From: an uncultured Alphaproteobacteria bacterium
GTDB lineage: Bacteria; Pseudomonadota; Alphaproteobacteria; Rickettsiales; UBA1997
DNA length: 8,874 nucleotides
Reading direction: 5' to 3'
Assembly: GCA_903837365.1 (NCBI GenBank)
Contig: CAILUF010000150.1
Coordinates: 1-8,874, forward strand
Made by a program: the position numbers and the translations under genes. Each line of letters starts with the position of its first letter. The first letter of the stretch is position 1. The notes beneath the pieces are model-generated. The model did not search any database. It saw nothing but the letters and a program-made list of their open reading frames with translations, and was not told the DNA's origin. Below are positions 1 to 6,907 of this stretch, one piece after another.

Positions 1-676
1 TGACAAGGCTAAGCAAATTATTTTACTTAGCGATGAAATAAAAAAAATTGCCAAAAATTCACATGATCGATTTGCAAGCGAGATAGTCATTGGTGCTTTT
101 CCAACTTTAGCTTGTTATTTTTTTCCAAAAATTATTAATAAAATTAATCGCAAATTTAATGATTTAAAAATTTTTTTAGTCGAAGAAAAGAGCGAAGTTT
201 TAATAAAAAAATTACAAGATGGTGAAATTGATATTGCCTTTCTAGCCATGCCCAGCAAGGCTGAATTTGCAAATCACGAAAAAATATTTAGTGAAAATTT
301 TTTATTAGCAACTCCACTTAATCACCCTTTGGCAAAGAAGAAAAAAATTCATTATAAAGACATGATTGGACTTGAATTAATGCTCTTAATTGAAGGGCAT
401 TGTTTGCATGATCAAGCATTGCAAGCTTGCAATTTAATTGGGGCAATTCCTAAAACTGATTTTAAAGCAAGTAGTCTTGAAACCTTGCGCCAGATGGTCA
501 TAATGGGTACGGGAATAACTTTAATTCCTGAAATTGCTGTAAATAAAAATGATAAAATTGCTTATCTGCCAATTGTTGATGCACCGAAGCGAACAATTGG
601 CTGTTACTTTCGCAAGTCTTCAATTGATATTAAATTAATCAAAGAAATTATAAAATTATCAAAAGAATTTTCGTAA
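1..676 (+). CDS. oxyR: OxyR-type LysR-family peroxide-sensing transcriptional regulator, 5'-truncated by window edge
   Basis: The reading frame is open from base 2 to the stop at 674-676, giving 224 residues of a protein that begins outside the window. The missing part is the N-terminal winged helix-turn-helix, roughly 65-70 residues by alignment from memory with E. coli OxyR. The visible part is the linker helix and the LysR substrate-binding domain. OxyR identity rests on the GHCLHDQALQAC segment, with Cys codons at 401-403 and 428-430. These have the same spacing as the redox pair Cys199/Cys208 of E. coli OxyR. The block SSLETLRQMVIMGTGITLIP and a late RTIG motif are also OxyR-like. In known OxyR, peroxide oxidises these cysteines to a disulfide, which switches on catalase and peroxiredoxin genes. 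An internal ATG at 248 is not the start, because homology continues well upstream of it. The gene converges on the minus-strand genes to its right. OxyR targets are not in the window. Confidence 0.9.
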   Translation, partial: DKAKQIILLSDEIKKIAKNSHDRFASEIVIGAFPTLACYFFPKIINKINRKFNDLKIFLVEEKSEVLIKKLQDGEIDIAFLAMPSKAEFANHEKIFSENFLLATPLNHPLAKKKKIHYKDMIGLELMLLIEGHCLHDQALQACNLIGAIPKTDFKASSLETLRQMVIMGTGITLIPEIAVNKNDKIAYLPIVDAPKRTIGCYFRKSSIDIKLIKEIIKLSKEFS

Positions 677-718
677 ATTTTTTTTGCAATTAAATAAAAA
701 TTTATTAAAATTTTAAAA

Positions 719-1030
719 TTATCTACTTTGTTGCATCGGTTGTATCAATGGTGATTTTTCTTGAGTTTTCGCCAATAACGCGCTCCTAATTTCTGCATTT
801 GGAGATTCAGATCTGCTTAAGGCCGAAGGATTGTTAAAATACCCAGATATACCTGCGGATTGTTTCGGTTTGTCAGATTCTAGTGATGGTTGAGCACCTA
901 ATGCTATTGCGATTTTTTTGACTTCTTGTATCGCGGTATTTTGGTTATTTTCAATGGAAGATATTTTTGGAGAATTATTAGGAGTTTCATTGCCTTGATT
1001 AGTAAGCTCAGTTTGATTTTTTAAATTCAT
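719..1030 (-). CDS. Hypothetical small polar, probably disordered protein
   Basis: I do not recognise this 103-residue protein. It is rich in Asn, Gln, Ser, Pro, Lys and Glu, has no Cys or Trp, and has no signal peptide or membrane segment. The first 30 residues (NQTELTNQGNETPNNSP and onward) look disordered. One short helix is plausible around residues 32-46 (AIQEVKKIAIALGA), and residues 47-103 are again Ser/Pro/Gln-rich. It starts 48 bases downstream of the ftsY stop on the same strand, so it could be read through from nlpD-ftsY. A -10-like TATTAT lies in the gap but without a good -35. No Shine-Dalgarno sequence precedes the ATG. The frame contains no stop over 312 bases of AT-rich DNA, which favours a real gene but does not prove it. 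A secreted effector or a lineage-specific protein is possible, but nothing in the sequence shows function. Confidence 0.5.
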   Translation of the reverse strand: MNLKNQTELTNQGNETPNNSPKISSIENNQNTAIQEVKKIAIALGAQPSLESDKPKQSAGISGYFNNPSALSRSESPNAEIRSALLAKTQEKSPLIQPMQQSR

Positions 1031-1078
1031 TTTAAAAAAATTAATTGTTGAATAATATTTCTATAACTAAAAATAAAA

Positions 1079-2002
1079 CTAAATTATTGATAATAAATTT
1101 TCACTAAAAATTTTGGCATTAAATTCTTGCAAATCGTCAATTTGCTCGCCAACGCCAATAGCAAAAATTTTTTTCTGATAATTCTTAGCTAACGACACCA
1201 AAATCCCGCCCTTGGCGCTTCCATCAAGTTTAGTTAAAATCAAGCCGTCAATTCCAATAATTTGATTGAAAATTTCTAATTGATTGCGAGCATTTTGTCC
1301 AGTCGTAGCATCAAGAACTAGTAGATTATAATGCGGTGCACTACTATCAATTTTTTTTATAACATTGTTAATTTTTTTTAATTCATCCATGAGGTTTTGT
1401 TTGTTGTGAAGTCGTCCTGCGGTGTCAATTAACAAAACATCGAAATTATTTTTCTTGGCATAATCAAGAGCGCGATATGCTACAGATGCTGGATCCTCAG
1501 CTTCTTTAAGTGGTAAAATAATTTCACAATTATTGCGTTTGGCCCAAACTTCAAGTTGCGAAGTTGCGCCAGCGCGAAATGTGTCGCAAGCTCCGATTAA
1601 AACTTTTTTATTTTGCTGACAGAGATTTGCGCATATTTTGCCAATGGTGGTGGTTTTGCCAACGCCATTTACGCCGTTAAAAATTAAAACTTGTGGAAGA
1701 TGGGTTTCATCGAGTTCGAGTTTAGCTTCACAAGGTTGCAGAATATTTTCAATTTCTTTGGCAAGGAATTTTTTTACAGTTTCAAAATCGATATCTTTAG
1801 TAAATTTTTGTTGTTGAAAATTTTCGATAATTTGCGAAGTTGCTTCAACGCCAATATCGCTGATGATTAATAATTCTTCTAACTCATCGATAAAATTTGT
1901 ATCGAGTTTTTTATGAGTAAAAAATTGTTTTAAGGCATTGCCAAAGCTAAAAGAAGGAGTGGAATTTTGAGTTTTTTTGCTTTTTGAAAAAATTTTAAAC
2001 AT
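1079..2002 (-). CDS. ftsY: Signal recognition particle receptor FtsY
   Basis: SRP-type GTPase that docks the signal recognition particle and its ribosome at the inner membrane for co-translational insertion of membrane proteins; its partners are Ffh and SecYEG. The 307 residues contain a short basic N-terminus (MFKIFSKSKK), probably a membrane-targeting helix, and a helical N domain at about 22-90. The G domain follows with every expected motif: P-loop GVNGVGKTT (110-118), the SRP-specific DTFRAGA (140-146), DTAGR (193-197), TKLD (257-260) and GVGE (283-286). The long acidic A domain of E. coli FtsY is absent, as in many alphaproteobacteria. DTFRAGATSQLEVWAKR is FtsY-like, and the protein lacks the Met-rich M domain of Ffh. 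The ATG lies one base after the nlpD stop, so the two genes are very probably cotranscribed and perhaps translationally coupled. No Shine-Dalgarno sequence is visible. Confidence 0.97.
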   Translation of the reverse strand: MFKIFSKSKKTQNSTPSFSFGNALKQFFTHKKLDTNFIDELEELLIISDIGVEATSQIIENFQQQKFTKDIDFETVKKFLAKEIENILQPCEAKLELDETHLPQVLIFNGVNGVGKTTTIGKICANLCQQNKKVLIGACDTFRAGATSQLEVWAKRNNCEIILPLKEAEDPASVAYRALDYAKKNNFDVLLIDTAGRLHNKQNLMDELKKINNVIKKIDSSAPHYNLLVLDATTGQNARNQLEIFNQIIGIDGLILTKLDGSAKGGILVSLAKNYQKKIFAIGVGEQIDDLQEFNAKIFSENLLSII

Positions 2003-2003
2003 G

Positions 2004-3329
2004 TTAATTTAATGATTTTAAGTAATCTTGCGGATTGAGCGCTTCTCGGCCTTTACGTAATCCAAAATAAAGTTGCGGAAAACTTACATTACCTGTATTT
2101 CCAACTGAACCAATTTTTTGTGCTTTCAAAATTTTTTGTCCTCGACTCACATTAAACTCTTTTAAATGGGCGTAAGCGGTGATCCATCCACCAGCATGTT
2201 TAACGATGATAAGATTGCCATAGCCTTTTAATTCATTTCCGGCATAGGCAACAATTCCATCCTCAGCGCATCCAACTGATGCTCCCTCCTTGGCTTTGAT
2301 GTTAATTCCATCATTGTATAATCCACCTTTTTTGGGACCAAATTTAGAAACTACAGAACCACGAACTGGCCAAGAAAAAATATTTTTTTTATCATCAATT
2401 TTTTCAGAGATCGCCATATTTTCGGATTTATTATTTGACGTGCTTGACTCAACTTGCAGATCTGATTGTGAAGTGTTGGTTGATGTGGCGATATTTTTTT
2501 CATCAGCTTTGCTAATCTGTTGATCATTTTCATTTTTATCTAAATTACTTGCAGACTTGATATTGCTTATTTGCGGTGATTTTGAATTAATATTTTTATT
2601 AGCGATTTCATTATTTTTTGAAGTTTTTTCGGTGGTTTTTTCGGAAGAATTTTTTTCTAGATTGGCAATTTGTAATTTGTTACCAACTTTTACGCCATAA
2701 GGTTTGGTAAGGTTATTTATTGAAATTAATTCATCAATTCCCATATTGTAAAGTCGTGAAATTGAAAATAGAGTTTCGTCTTTTTTAACTATATGAAATT
2801 GCGGTTGCGGTATAAAAATATGATCGCCTTTATGCAATTTGTATGGAGCTTTGAGTTGATTGTGATCAATGATTTCACGAGTTGAAATTTGATATTTTTT
2901 TGCTAGCAAATAAAGGGTTTCAAAATTATCAGAAATAATAATTTCTTTAAGTTTATTTTCTTTAGAATTTTTTATATTCACTTGATTGTCAACATTATTA
3001 GTTAACTTTTCTTGAGATTTAATATTTTTATTTTCAGGAGTTTTTTCATCGTTGGTTTTTTCATCATCATCATTTTCTGATTCGACAAGAGTGGTTGGGG
3101 CAGTAGTCTTTTTTGCAATTTTATTTTTTTGAGGATTGGGATCGTCAAGATTATTTACAGAAATTTTTTTAAATGAATCTTGATATTTATCGCGATTAAA
3201 TTGATTATTTTTACTGTAGAAAACTTTGGAGCGATTAACTATTTTAGCTGGTTTTTGGGCGCAACCAAAAAATAGCAATAATGCTATAAAACTAAATAAT
3301 CTAATAAAAAATTTTGACAAAAAAATCAT
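2004..3329 (-). CDS. nlpD: NlpD-like lipoprotein with two LysM domains and a degenerate M23/LytM domain (murein amidase activator)
   Basis: Predicted envelope lipoprotein that would activate a peptidoglycan amidase during cell separation. From the ATG at 3329 it has 441 residues. They comprise a lipoprotein signal ending in a lipobox (LLFFGC, Cys23), a long charged Asn/Lys/Glu/Ser linker, LysM domains at about 131-175 and 179-222 that bind glycan strands, a second polar linker, and an M23 fold at about 318-439 (from FSWPVRG to NPQDYL). The usual M23 zinc ligands are lost: the HxGxD site reads N-D-G-I-N (Asn339, Asn343), and HxH reads QLY (Gln419, Tyr421). This matches the inactive, regulatory LytM domains of NlpD and EnvC rather than an endopeptidase. 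An in-frame TTG at 3359 would add ten residues and does have an AAGGA nine bases upstream. I prefer the ATG because it gives a canonical short n-region before the lipobox. The partner amidase is not in the window. Confidence 0.88.
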   Translation of the reverse strand: MIFLSKFFIRLFSFIALLLFFGCAQKPAKIVNRSKVFYSKNNQFNRDKYQDSFKKISVNNLDDPNPQKNKIAKKTTAPTTLVESENDDDEKTNDEKTPENKNIKSQEKLTNNVDNQVNIKNSKENKLKEIIISDNFETLYLLAKKYQISTREIIDHNQLKAPYKLHKGDHIFIPQPQFHIVKKDETLFSISRLYNMGIDELISINNLTKPYGVKVGNKLQIANLEKNSSEKTTEKTSKNNEIANKNINSKSPQISNIKSASNLDKNENDQQISKADEKNIATSTNTSQSDLQVESSTSNNKSENMAISEKIDDKKNIFSWPVRGSVVSKFGPKKGGLYNDGINIKAKEGASVGCAEDGIVAYAGNELKGYGNLIIVKHAGGWITAYAHLKEFNVSRGQKILKAQKIGSVGNTGNVSFPQLYFGLRKGREALNPQDYLKSLN

Positions 3330-3342
3330 TTTTATTTTAAAT
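3314..3342 (+). promoter_or_regulatory. Candidate sigma70-type promoter for the prepilin peptidase gene
   Basis: A perfect -35 hexamer TTGACA lies at 3314-3319. A 17-base spacer follows, then a weak -10, TTAAAT at 3337-3342 (four of six matches); TTTAAA one base earlier is an alternative. Transcription would start near 3350, giving a leader of roughly 45 bases before the ATG at 3396. The -35 overlaps the first codons of the divergent nlpD gene, so expression of the two genes could interfere. In DNA this AT-rich, -10 matches are cheap; the exact TTGACA is the main support. Confidence 0.4.
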
Positions 3343-3395
3343 AAAACTACAAAAATCAACTTTGATATTCCTTAAATTAAACTTTAATTGCAATT

Positions 3396-4196
3396 ATGCA
3401 AAATAATATTTTTTCACTACTTACACCGCAATTGCAAGTTTTTTTAATAACTCTTGCAGGATTAGCAATAGGCAGTTTTACGAGCCTATTTACATATCGC
3501 CTTGCAACTAAACAGCCAATGATTTTTACGCGATCTAAATGTTTAAATTGTCACGTCAATTTAAAAGCCATTAACTTAATTCCAATATTTTCATGGTTAA
3601 TGCAAAGAGGAAAATGCTTAAATTGTCATGCTAAAATTTCACTACGCTATCCGCTAATTGAGCTAAGTTTTCTTGGCATATTTTTACTAGTTTATTTTGT
3701 TTTGCATAAAGAAATCAATAGCAAAATGTTTTTATATTTAGCTATTACCACTATGCTTTTAGCAATGATAATTGTTGATCTCGAGCATTATTTTATTCCT
3801 GATGTAATGCAGTATGTTTTAACAATTTTTGTTGGATTATTGGTAGTTTTTAACGATAATTTTTCATTAATTAGCGCTCTTGGTAACGGAGCGGTTTACG
3901 TGCTTTTTGGGGCAGGGCTATGGCTCTTCTTCTACTTTGGAGCTGGGATTCAAGCAATCGGCATCGATGATTTAAAATTTTTCTTTATTGCTGGAATTTT
4001 ATTAACTTTAAAAAATTTTATCGCTTTTATGATTATAACAGGATTGATCGGTGTAGTTTTTGGTTTTGCTTGGCAGAAAATTAAAAATGACGAAACCTTT
4101 CCATTCGCTCCAGCAATGTGTTTATCGGCTTTGATTTGTATGTTATTTGGCGATGTAATAAAAATTTCTGAATGGTTGGGGAAAATAATTTTTTAA
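3396..4196 (+). CDS. pilD: Type IV prepilin peptidase / N-methyltransferase (A24 aspartyl protease)
   Basis: Integral inner-membrane protease that cleaves the leader of type IV pilins or type II secretion pseudopilins and usually methylates the new N-terminus. The 266 residues follow the family plan: a first membrane helix with GSFTSLFTYRL, a cytoplasmic loop with two CxxC pairs (Cys49/Cys52 and Cys74/Cys77) that normally bind zinc, then about seven hydrophobic segments. The first catalytic Asp is Asp128 in IVDLEHYFIPD. The second is Asp192 in GIDDLKFF, aligned with the family motif GxGDxK. Here the second Gly of GxGD is Asp191, which is unusual. The gene is divergent from nlpD, and its likely promoter lies inside the nlpD 5' end. 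Its stop is eight bases from the recO stop, so the two genes converge. No pilin, pil or gsp gene is nearby. The symbol is by family; comparable proteins are also called GspO or ComC. Confidence 0.92.
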   Translation: MQNNIFSLLTPQLQVFLITLAGLAIGSFTSLFTYRLATKQPMIFTRSKCLNCHVNLKAINLIPIFSWLMQRGKCLNCHAKISLRYPLIELSFLGIFLLVYFVLHKEINSKMFLYLAITTMLLAMIIVDLEHYFIPDVMQYVLTIFVGLLVVFNDNFSLISALGNGAVYVLFGAGLWLFFYFGAGIQAIGIDDLKFFFIAGILLTLKNFIAFMIITGLIGVVFGFAWQKIKNDETFPFAPAMCLSALICMLFGDVIKISEWLGKIIF

Positions 4197-4204
4197 CAAA
4201 ATTG

Positions 4205-4951
4205 CTAAATTCCTAATTTTTTTTGTAAAGTTTTTTTGATATTATTGCGATAAAATAATTTTGAACTTGGGTAATTGTTAAACAAAAATTTCTTTAAAAA
4301 AAATTCACTTAGATTAAGTCCTTCAATTAGATTTAACTCTTGAAAATCATTGTCGTTTTCTAGTAAAAATTGTGGTAATTTTAGTAATTTATTGGCATAG
4401 GGAAGTCCAGCTTCTAAGCTTACGGCGCGAGCTGAATTCGGCGAAATATAAGCTAAATTTACTTTAGAGTTTGTAACCACGCAAGACGAAAAATCCAAAC
4501 CATAACCTAAAATTTTTAAAATACTTAATTCAAGTTTAATATATTTGGCAATAACTTTTGTTGCATCTTGTTGATCATTATTTAGAAATGTTAGAAACTC
4601 ATCAATTTCACTAAAAAGTAATTGACAAGGATCGCGTTCAAAAAATAAGTCATCAACCAATGTAAATATTGATTGTACGCAATCAAGATTGGTTTTATTA
4701 AACATAAAATTTATGGCATTGCAATTGATTAAATCAAGATGCGAAAAATTTCCAAGATTTTCTTCTAATCGACTTGCAAAACTAAATGAAACGAGATTAC
4801 CGATTTGCAAAATAGCGTTATTGCGCTTAGACTTGCTAGACTTCACGAAGGATCGACAAATGCCATTTTCTTTTGATAAAATTTTTACAATCGAAGATTT
4901 TTCGCCATAATTTTTCATGCTGATAATGAATCCTGTATCGCTAAAATTCAT
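4205..4951 (-). CDS. recO: DNA repair protein RecO
   Basis: RecO works with RecF and RecR to load RecA onto SSB-coated single-stranded DNA in gap repair and recombination. The 248 residues fit the family length. The N-terminal OB-fold occupies about 1-80 and includes GEKSSIVKILSKENG, the basic KSSKSKRNN stretch and IGNLVSFSFASRLEENLG. The helical C-terminal domain carries LGYGLDFSSC (148-157) and a conserved block ending in SPNSARAVSLEAGLPYANK (170-188), a pattern typical of alphaproteobacterial RecO. Only a single Cys of the zinc-finger positions seen in some RecO proteins is recognisable, at 157. The gene lies 80 bases downstream of miaA, so it may be the last gene of the tsaE operon or be read from its own promoter in that gap. 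Its end converges with the prepilin peptidase gene, eight bases apart. No Shine-Dalgarno sequence precedes the ATG. Confidence 0.93.
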   Translation of the reverse strand: MNFSDTGFIISMKNYGEKSSIVKILSKENGICRSFVKSSKSKRNNAILQIGNLVSFSFASRLEENLGNFSHLDLINCNAINFMFNKTNLDCVQSIFTLVDDLFFERDPCQLLFSEIDEFLTFLNNDQQDATKVIAKYIKLELSILKILGYGLDFSSCVVTNSKVNLAYISPNSARAVSLEAGLPYANKLLKLPQFLLENDNDFQELNLIEGLNLSEFFLKKFLFNNYPSSKLFYRNNIKKTLQKKLGI

Positions 4952-4993
4952 GGTTTTGATGATTTAATTTATCTTTAAAATTTGGAGATGATA

Positions 4994-5021
4994 TTGATAT
5001 ATCTTAAAAAAAAATTGTCAA
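4994..5021 (-). promoter_or_regulatory. Candidate promoter for recO in the miaA-recO gap
   Basis: On the minus strand a perfect TTGACA (5016-5021) is followed by a 16-base spacer and TATCAA (4994-4999, four of six matches). Transcription would start near 4987, about 36 bases before the recO ATG. The spacer is mostly a run of nine T. The same T-run follows the miaA stop after a five-base-pair AT stem, so it might instead act as a weak terminator. Confidence 0.35.
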
Positions 5022-5031
5022 AAAAATAATT

Positions 5032-5934
5032 TTATGAAAATTTTTTTTGTAAAAAATTTTTGGCAAGAGCGCTATTTTCAAAAAAATTAATTTCGTTAAA
5101 TTGATGACGAAACCAAGTAAGTTGACGCTTGGCGTAGTTACGAGTTTTTTGCTGAGTTATTTTTTGCATTTCTTGGTAAGAAATTTTTTTTTGTAAATAA
5201 GCTTTAATTTCCATAAAACCCAAGGTTTTGCAAATTGCTAAATTATCATCATTTGTTTTTTTTATAAAAATTTCTACTTCAGCCAATGCGCCATTTTCTA
5301 GCATACTCACCAATCTTTGATCGCAATTTGCGTAAATAATTTTGCGATCCAAATTCAAATTAACATGCGTAAATTTTGCATTAGGAAAAATCTTTTGTGG
5401 CGATTGCTGTTGCCAAAAACTCAGTGGTTTATTGGTGCTAAGTAAAATTTCACAAGCACGAATTAAACGCTGTTTATCTTTAATTTTATCTTCTCCATAG
5501 CGCTTTTGAAATTCAACGAGACCGATAGTTGCAAAAAGTTGCTGAGCTTGCTCTTTAGCTTGCTTAGAAATCTCGGGCATTTGAGTAATTCCATCAATTA
5601 ATTTTGAAATGTATAGTCCAGTTCCACCAACGATGATTGGCAGTTGTTGATTATCCCAAATTTTTTCAATCACTTCTTTAGTCATTTGTAACCAAGAAGC
5701 AACATTGCATTTTTGCTGATAATTTAGGCAAGAATAAAGATGATGATCGACTAATTTTTGGTCGTCTAAACTTGGTTGTGCACTTAAAATTTTTAAATCG
5801 CTATAAACTTGCAATGCATCGCCATTAACTATTGCCGAGTTATTTTGCTTGGCAAATTCTAAAGCTAATTTTGATTTGTTTGTACAAGTTGCTCCAGAAA
5901 TAATGACAATTTGCTGAGAAAATTTTTTAGCCAT
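5032..5934 (-). CDS. miaA: tRNA dimethylallyltransferase MiaA
   Basis: Transfers the dimethylallyl group of DMAPP to N6 of A37 in tRNAs that read UNN codons, giving i6A. The 300 residues are full length. Visible motifs are the P-loop region SGATCTNKSKLA (13-24), the catalytic-Asp motif GDALQVYSDL (38-47), the ILSAQPS block, IIVGGTGLYISKLIDG (100-115), KDKQRLIRACEIL (152-164), and the C-terminal KTLGFMEI and RNYAKRQLTWFRHQF (265-279) elements. The P-loop is odd: the family GPTxSGK[ST] reads GATCTNKS, so the Gly before the catalytic Lys is Asn19. Everything else looks intact. The start overlaps the rluD stop by eight bases, implying an operon and coupled translation. Identity is secure; full activity is less so because of Asn19. 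Confidence 0.95.
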   Translation of the reverse strand: MAKKFSQQIVIISGATCTNKSKLALEFAKQNNSAIVNGDALQVYSDLKILSAQPSLDDQKLVDHHLYSCLNYQQKCNVASWLQMTKEVIEKIWDNQQLPIIVGGTGLYISKLIDGITQMPEISKQAKEQAQQLFATIGLVEFQKRYGEDKIKDKQRLIRACEILLSTNKPLSFWQQQSPQKIFPNAKFTHVNLNLDRKIIYANCDQRLVSMLENGALAEVEIFIKKTNDDNLAICKTLGFMEIKAYLQKKISYQEMQKITQQKTRNYAKRQLTWFRHQFNEINFFENSALAKNFLQKKFS

Positions 5935-6907
5935 TTTTTAGAATTTCATAAAGTTGCGCCAAATCATTGGGCAAAGGTGTTTCGAAGCTAAAATTTTCTT
6001 TGCTACGTGGATGTTCAAATTCAATTTTATAAGAATGAAGAGCTTGGCGAGGAAAATTGCTGATAAAGTTTTTAAGTTCAATTGATAAATTTGCCGATGG
6101 ATTTTTTTTGCACGAATTGTAAAGTTGATCGCCAATTAATGAATGTTTTTTATATTCAAAATGGGCGCGAATTTGATGGGTTCTGCCAGTATCAAGTTTT
6201 ACGTCCATAAGACTAGCCAAACCTTCGCAAAAAATTTCTCTAATGTTGTAATGAGTTATTGCAGTTCGCGTAGCGCTTCGGCTAACACGCATTTTTAAAC
6301 GATTGACAGTTGAGCGACCAATATTTTCATTTATCGTTCCTTTTGCTGGATTAATCACCCCAAAAATAAATGCCAAATAATATCTTTTAATTTCACGATC
6401 TTTGAGCATTTGACTAAGCTTAAGATGACTAAAATCATTTTTGGCAACGATCATCAATCCGCTTGTATCCTTATCAAGACGATGAACAATGCCTGGACGA
6501 AACGCTCCGCTAATCTGCGATAAATTATGTTGATGAGAAAATAATAAGCCATTCACCAAAGTATTTTCTTGATTGCCATTACCTGGATGAACTGTTAGGA
6601 AAGCTGGTTTATCAATCACCAACAAATCATCATCTTCAAAAATTATTTTAAAATCAATCTTGGTAGCTTTTAATTTCGGAATTTCATAATCGGGTAAAAT
6701 TACTAAAAATTTTTGATTAAGTTTTACTTTTTGCGAAGGTGAAACTGCGCTATTATCAAGGTTTTGCACTTGATTTTTATTGATTAAATCAAGAATTTTA
6801 CTGCGCGTAACTTCGCATTTTATTGGTAAAAATTTTTGTGCTAAAAATTTATCGAGACGAATCCCAACCTCATCTTCTTCAACATTAAAATTAAAATTTT
6901 GTAACAT
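5927..6907 (-). CDS. rluD: RluA-family 23S rRNA pseudouridine synthase (RluD-like)
   Basis: Isomerises uridine to pseudouridine in 23S rRNA; RluD of E. coli acts on helix 69 of the large subunit. The 326 residues begin with an S4-like RNA-binding domain (about 15-65, GIRLDKFLAQKF to VSPSQKVKLNQKF). A catalytic domain follows with VIDKPAFLTVHPG (97-109), the active-site motif HRLDKDTSGLMIVAKN (142-157; nucleophile Asp145), a KRYYLAFIFG element near 174-183, and GRTHQIRAHF (241-250). Length and the presence of S4 fit RluD and RluC; RluD is the more likely, but exact site specificity cannot be read from sequence. The gene overlaps tsaE upstream by 17 bases and miaA downstream by eight, so all three are almost certainly one transcript. 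No Shine-Dalgarno sequence is visible; the ATG is embedded in the end of tsaE. Confidence 0.9.
   Translation of the reverse strand: MLQNFNFNVEEDEVGIRLDKFLAQKFLPIKCEVTRSKILDLINKNQVQNLDNSAVSPSQKVKLNQKFLVILPDYEIPKLKATKIDFKIIFEDDDLLVIDKPAFLTVHPGNGNQENTLVNGLLFSHQHNLSQISGAFRPGIVHRLDKDTSGLMIVAKNDFSHLKLSQMLKDREIKRYYLAFIFGVINPAKGTINENIGRSTVNRLKMRVSRSATRTAITHYNIREIFCEGLASLMDVKLDTGRTHQIRAHFEYKKHSLIGDQLYNSCKKNPSANLSIELKNFISNFPRQALHSYKIEFEHPRSKENFSFETPLPNDLAQLYEILKNG

Noticed and set aside
248..676. A stand-alone 142-residue protein starting at the ATG at 248
   Set aside because: The same frame is open back to base 2 and the upstream residues match the OxyR sensor domain, so this ATG is an internal Met.
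677..718. Bidirectional terminator between oxyR and the small protein gene
   Set aside because: Only AT-only short palindromes such as AATAAA/TTTATT (693-706) are present; they are expected by chance here and no GC stem is seen.
2290..2533. Short frames on both strands within nlpD
   Set aside because: They overlap the conserved LytM domain and linker of nlpD in other frames and resemble nothing.
3403..3431. Minus-strand promoter for nlpD (TTGCGG, 17 bases, TATTAT)
   Set aside because: The -10 is good but the -35 matches only three of six, so in such AT-rich DNA it is not convincing.
4689..4910. Plus-strand frame of 73 codons opposite recO
   Set aside because: Antisense to the conserved N-terminal domain of recO, with no motif.
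4990..5031. Intrinsic terminator after miaA
   Set aside because: There is a run of nine T on the minus strand, but the only stem before it is five AT pairs, too weak to call; it also overlaps a possible recO promoter.
5938..6135. Minus-strand frame of 65 codons in another frame of rluD
   Set aside because: It lies inside the rluD catalytic domain coding sequence and is a shadow of it.
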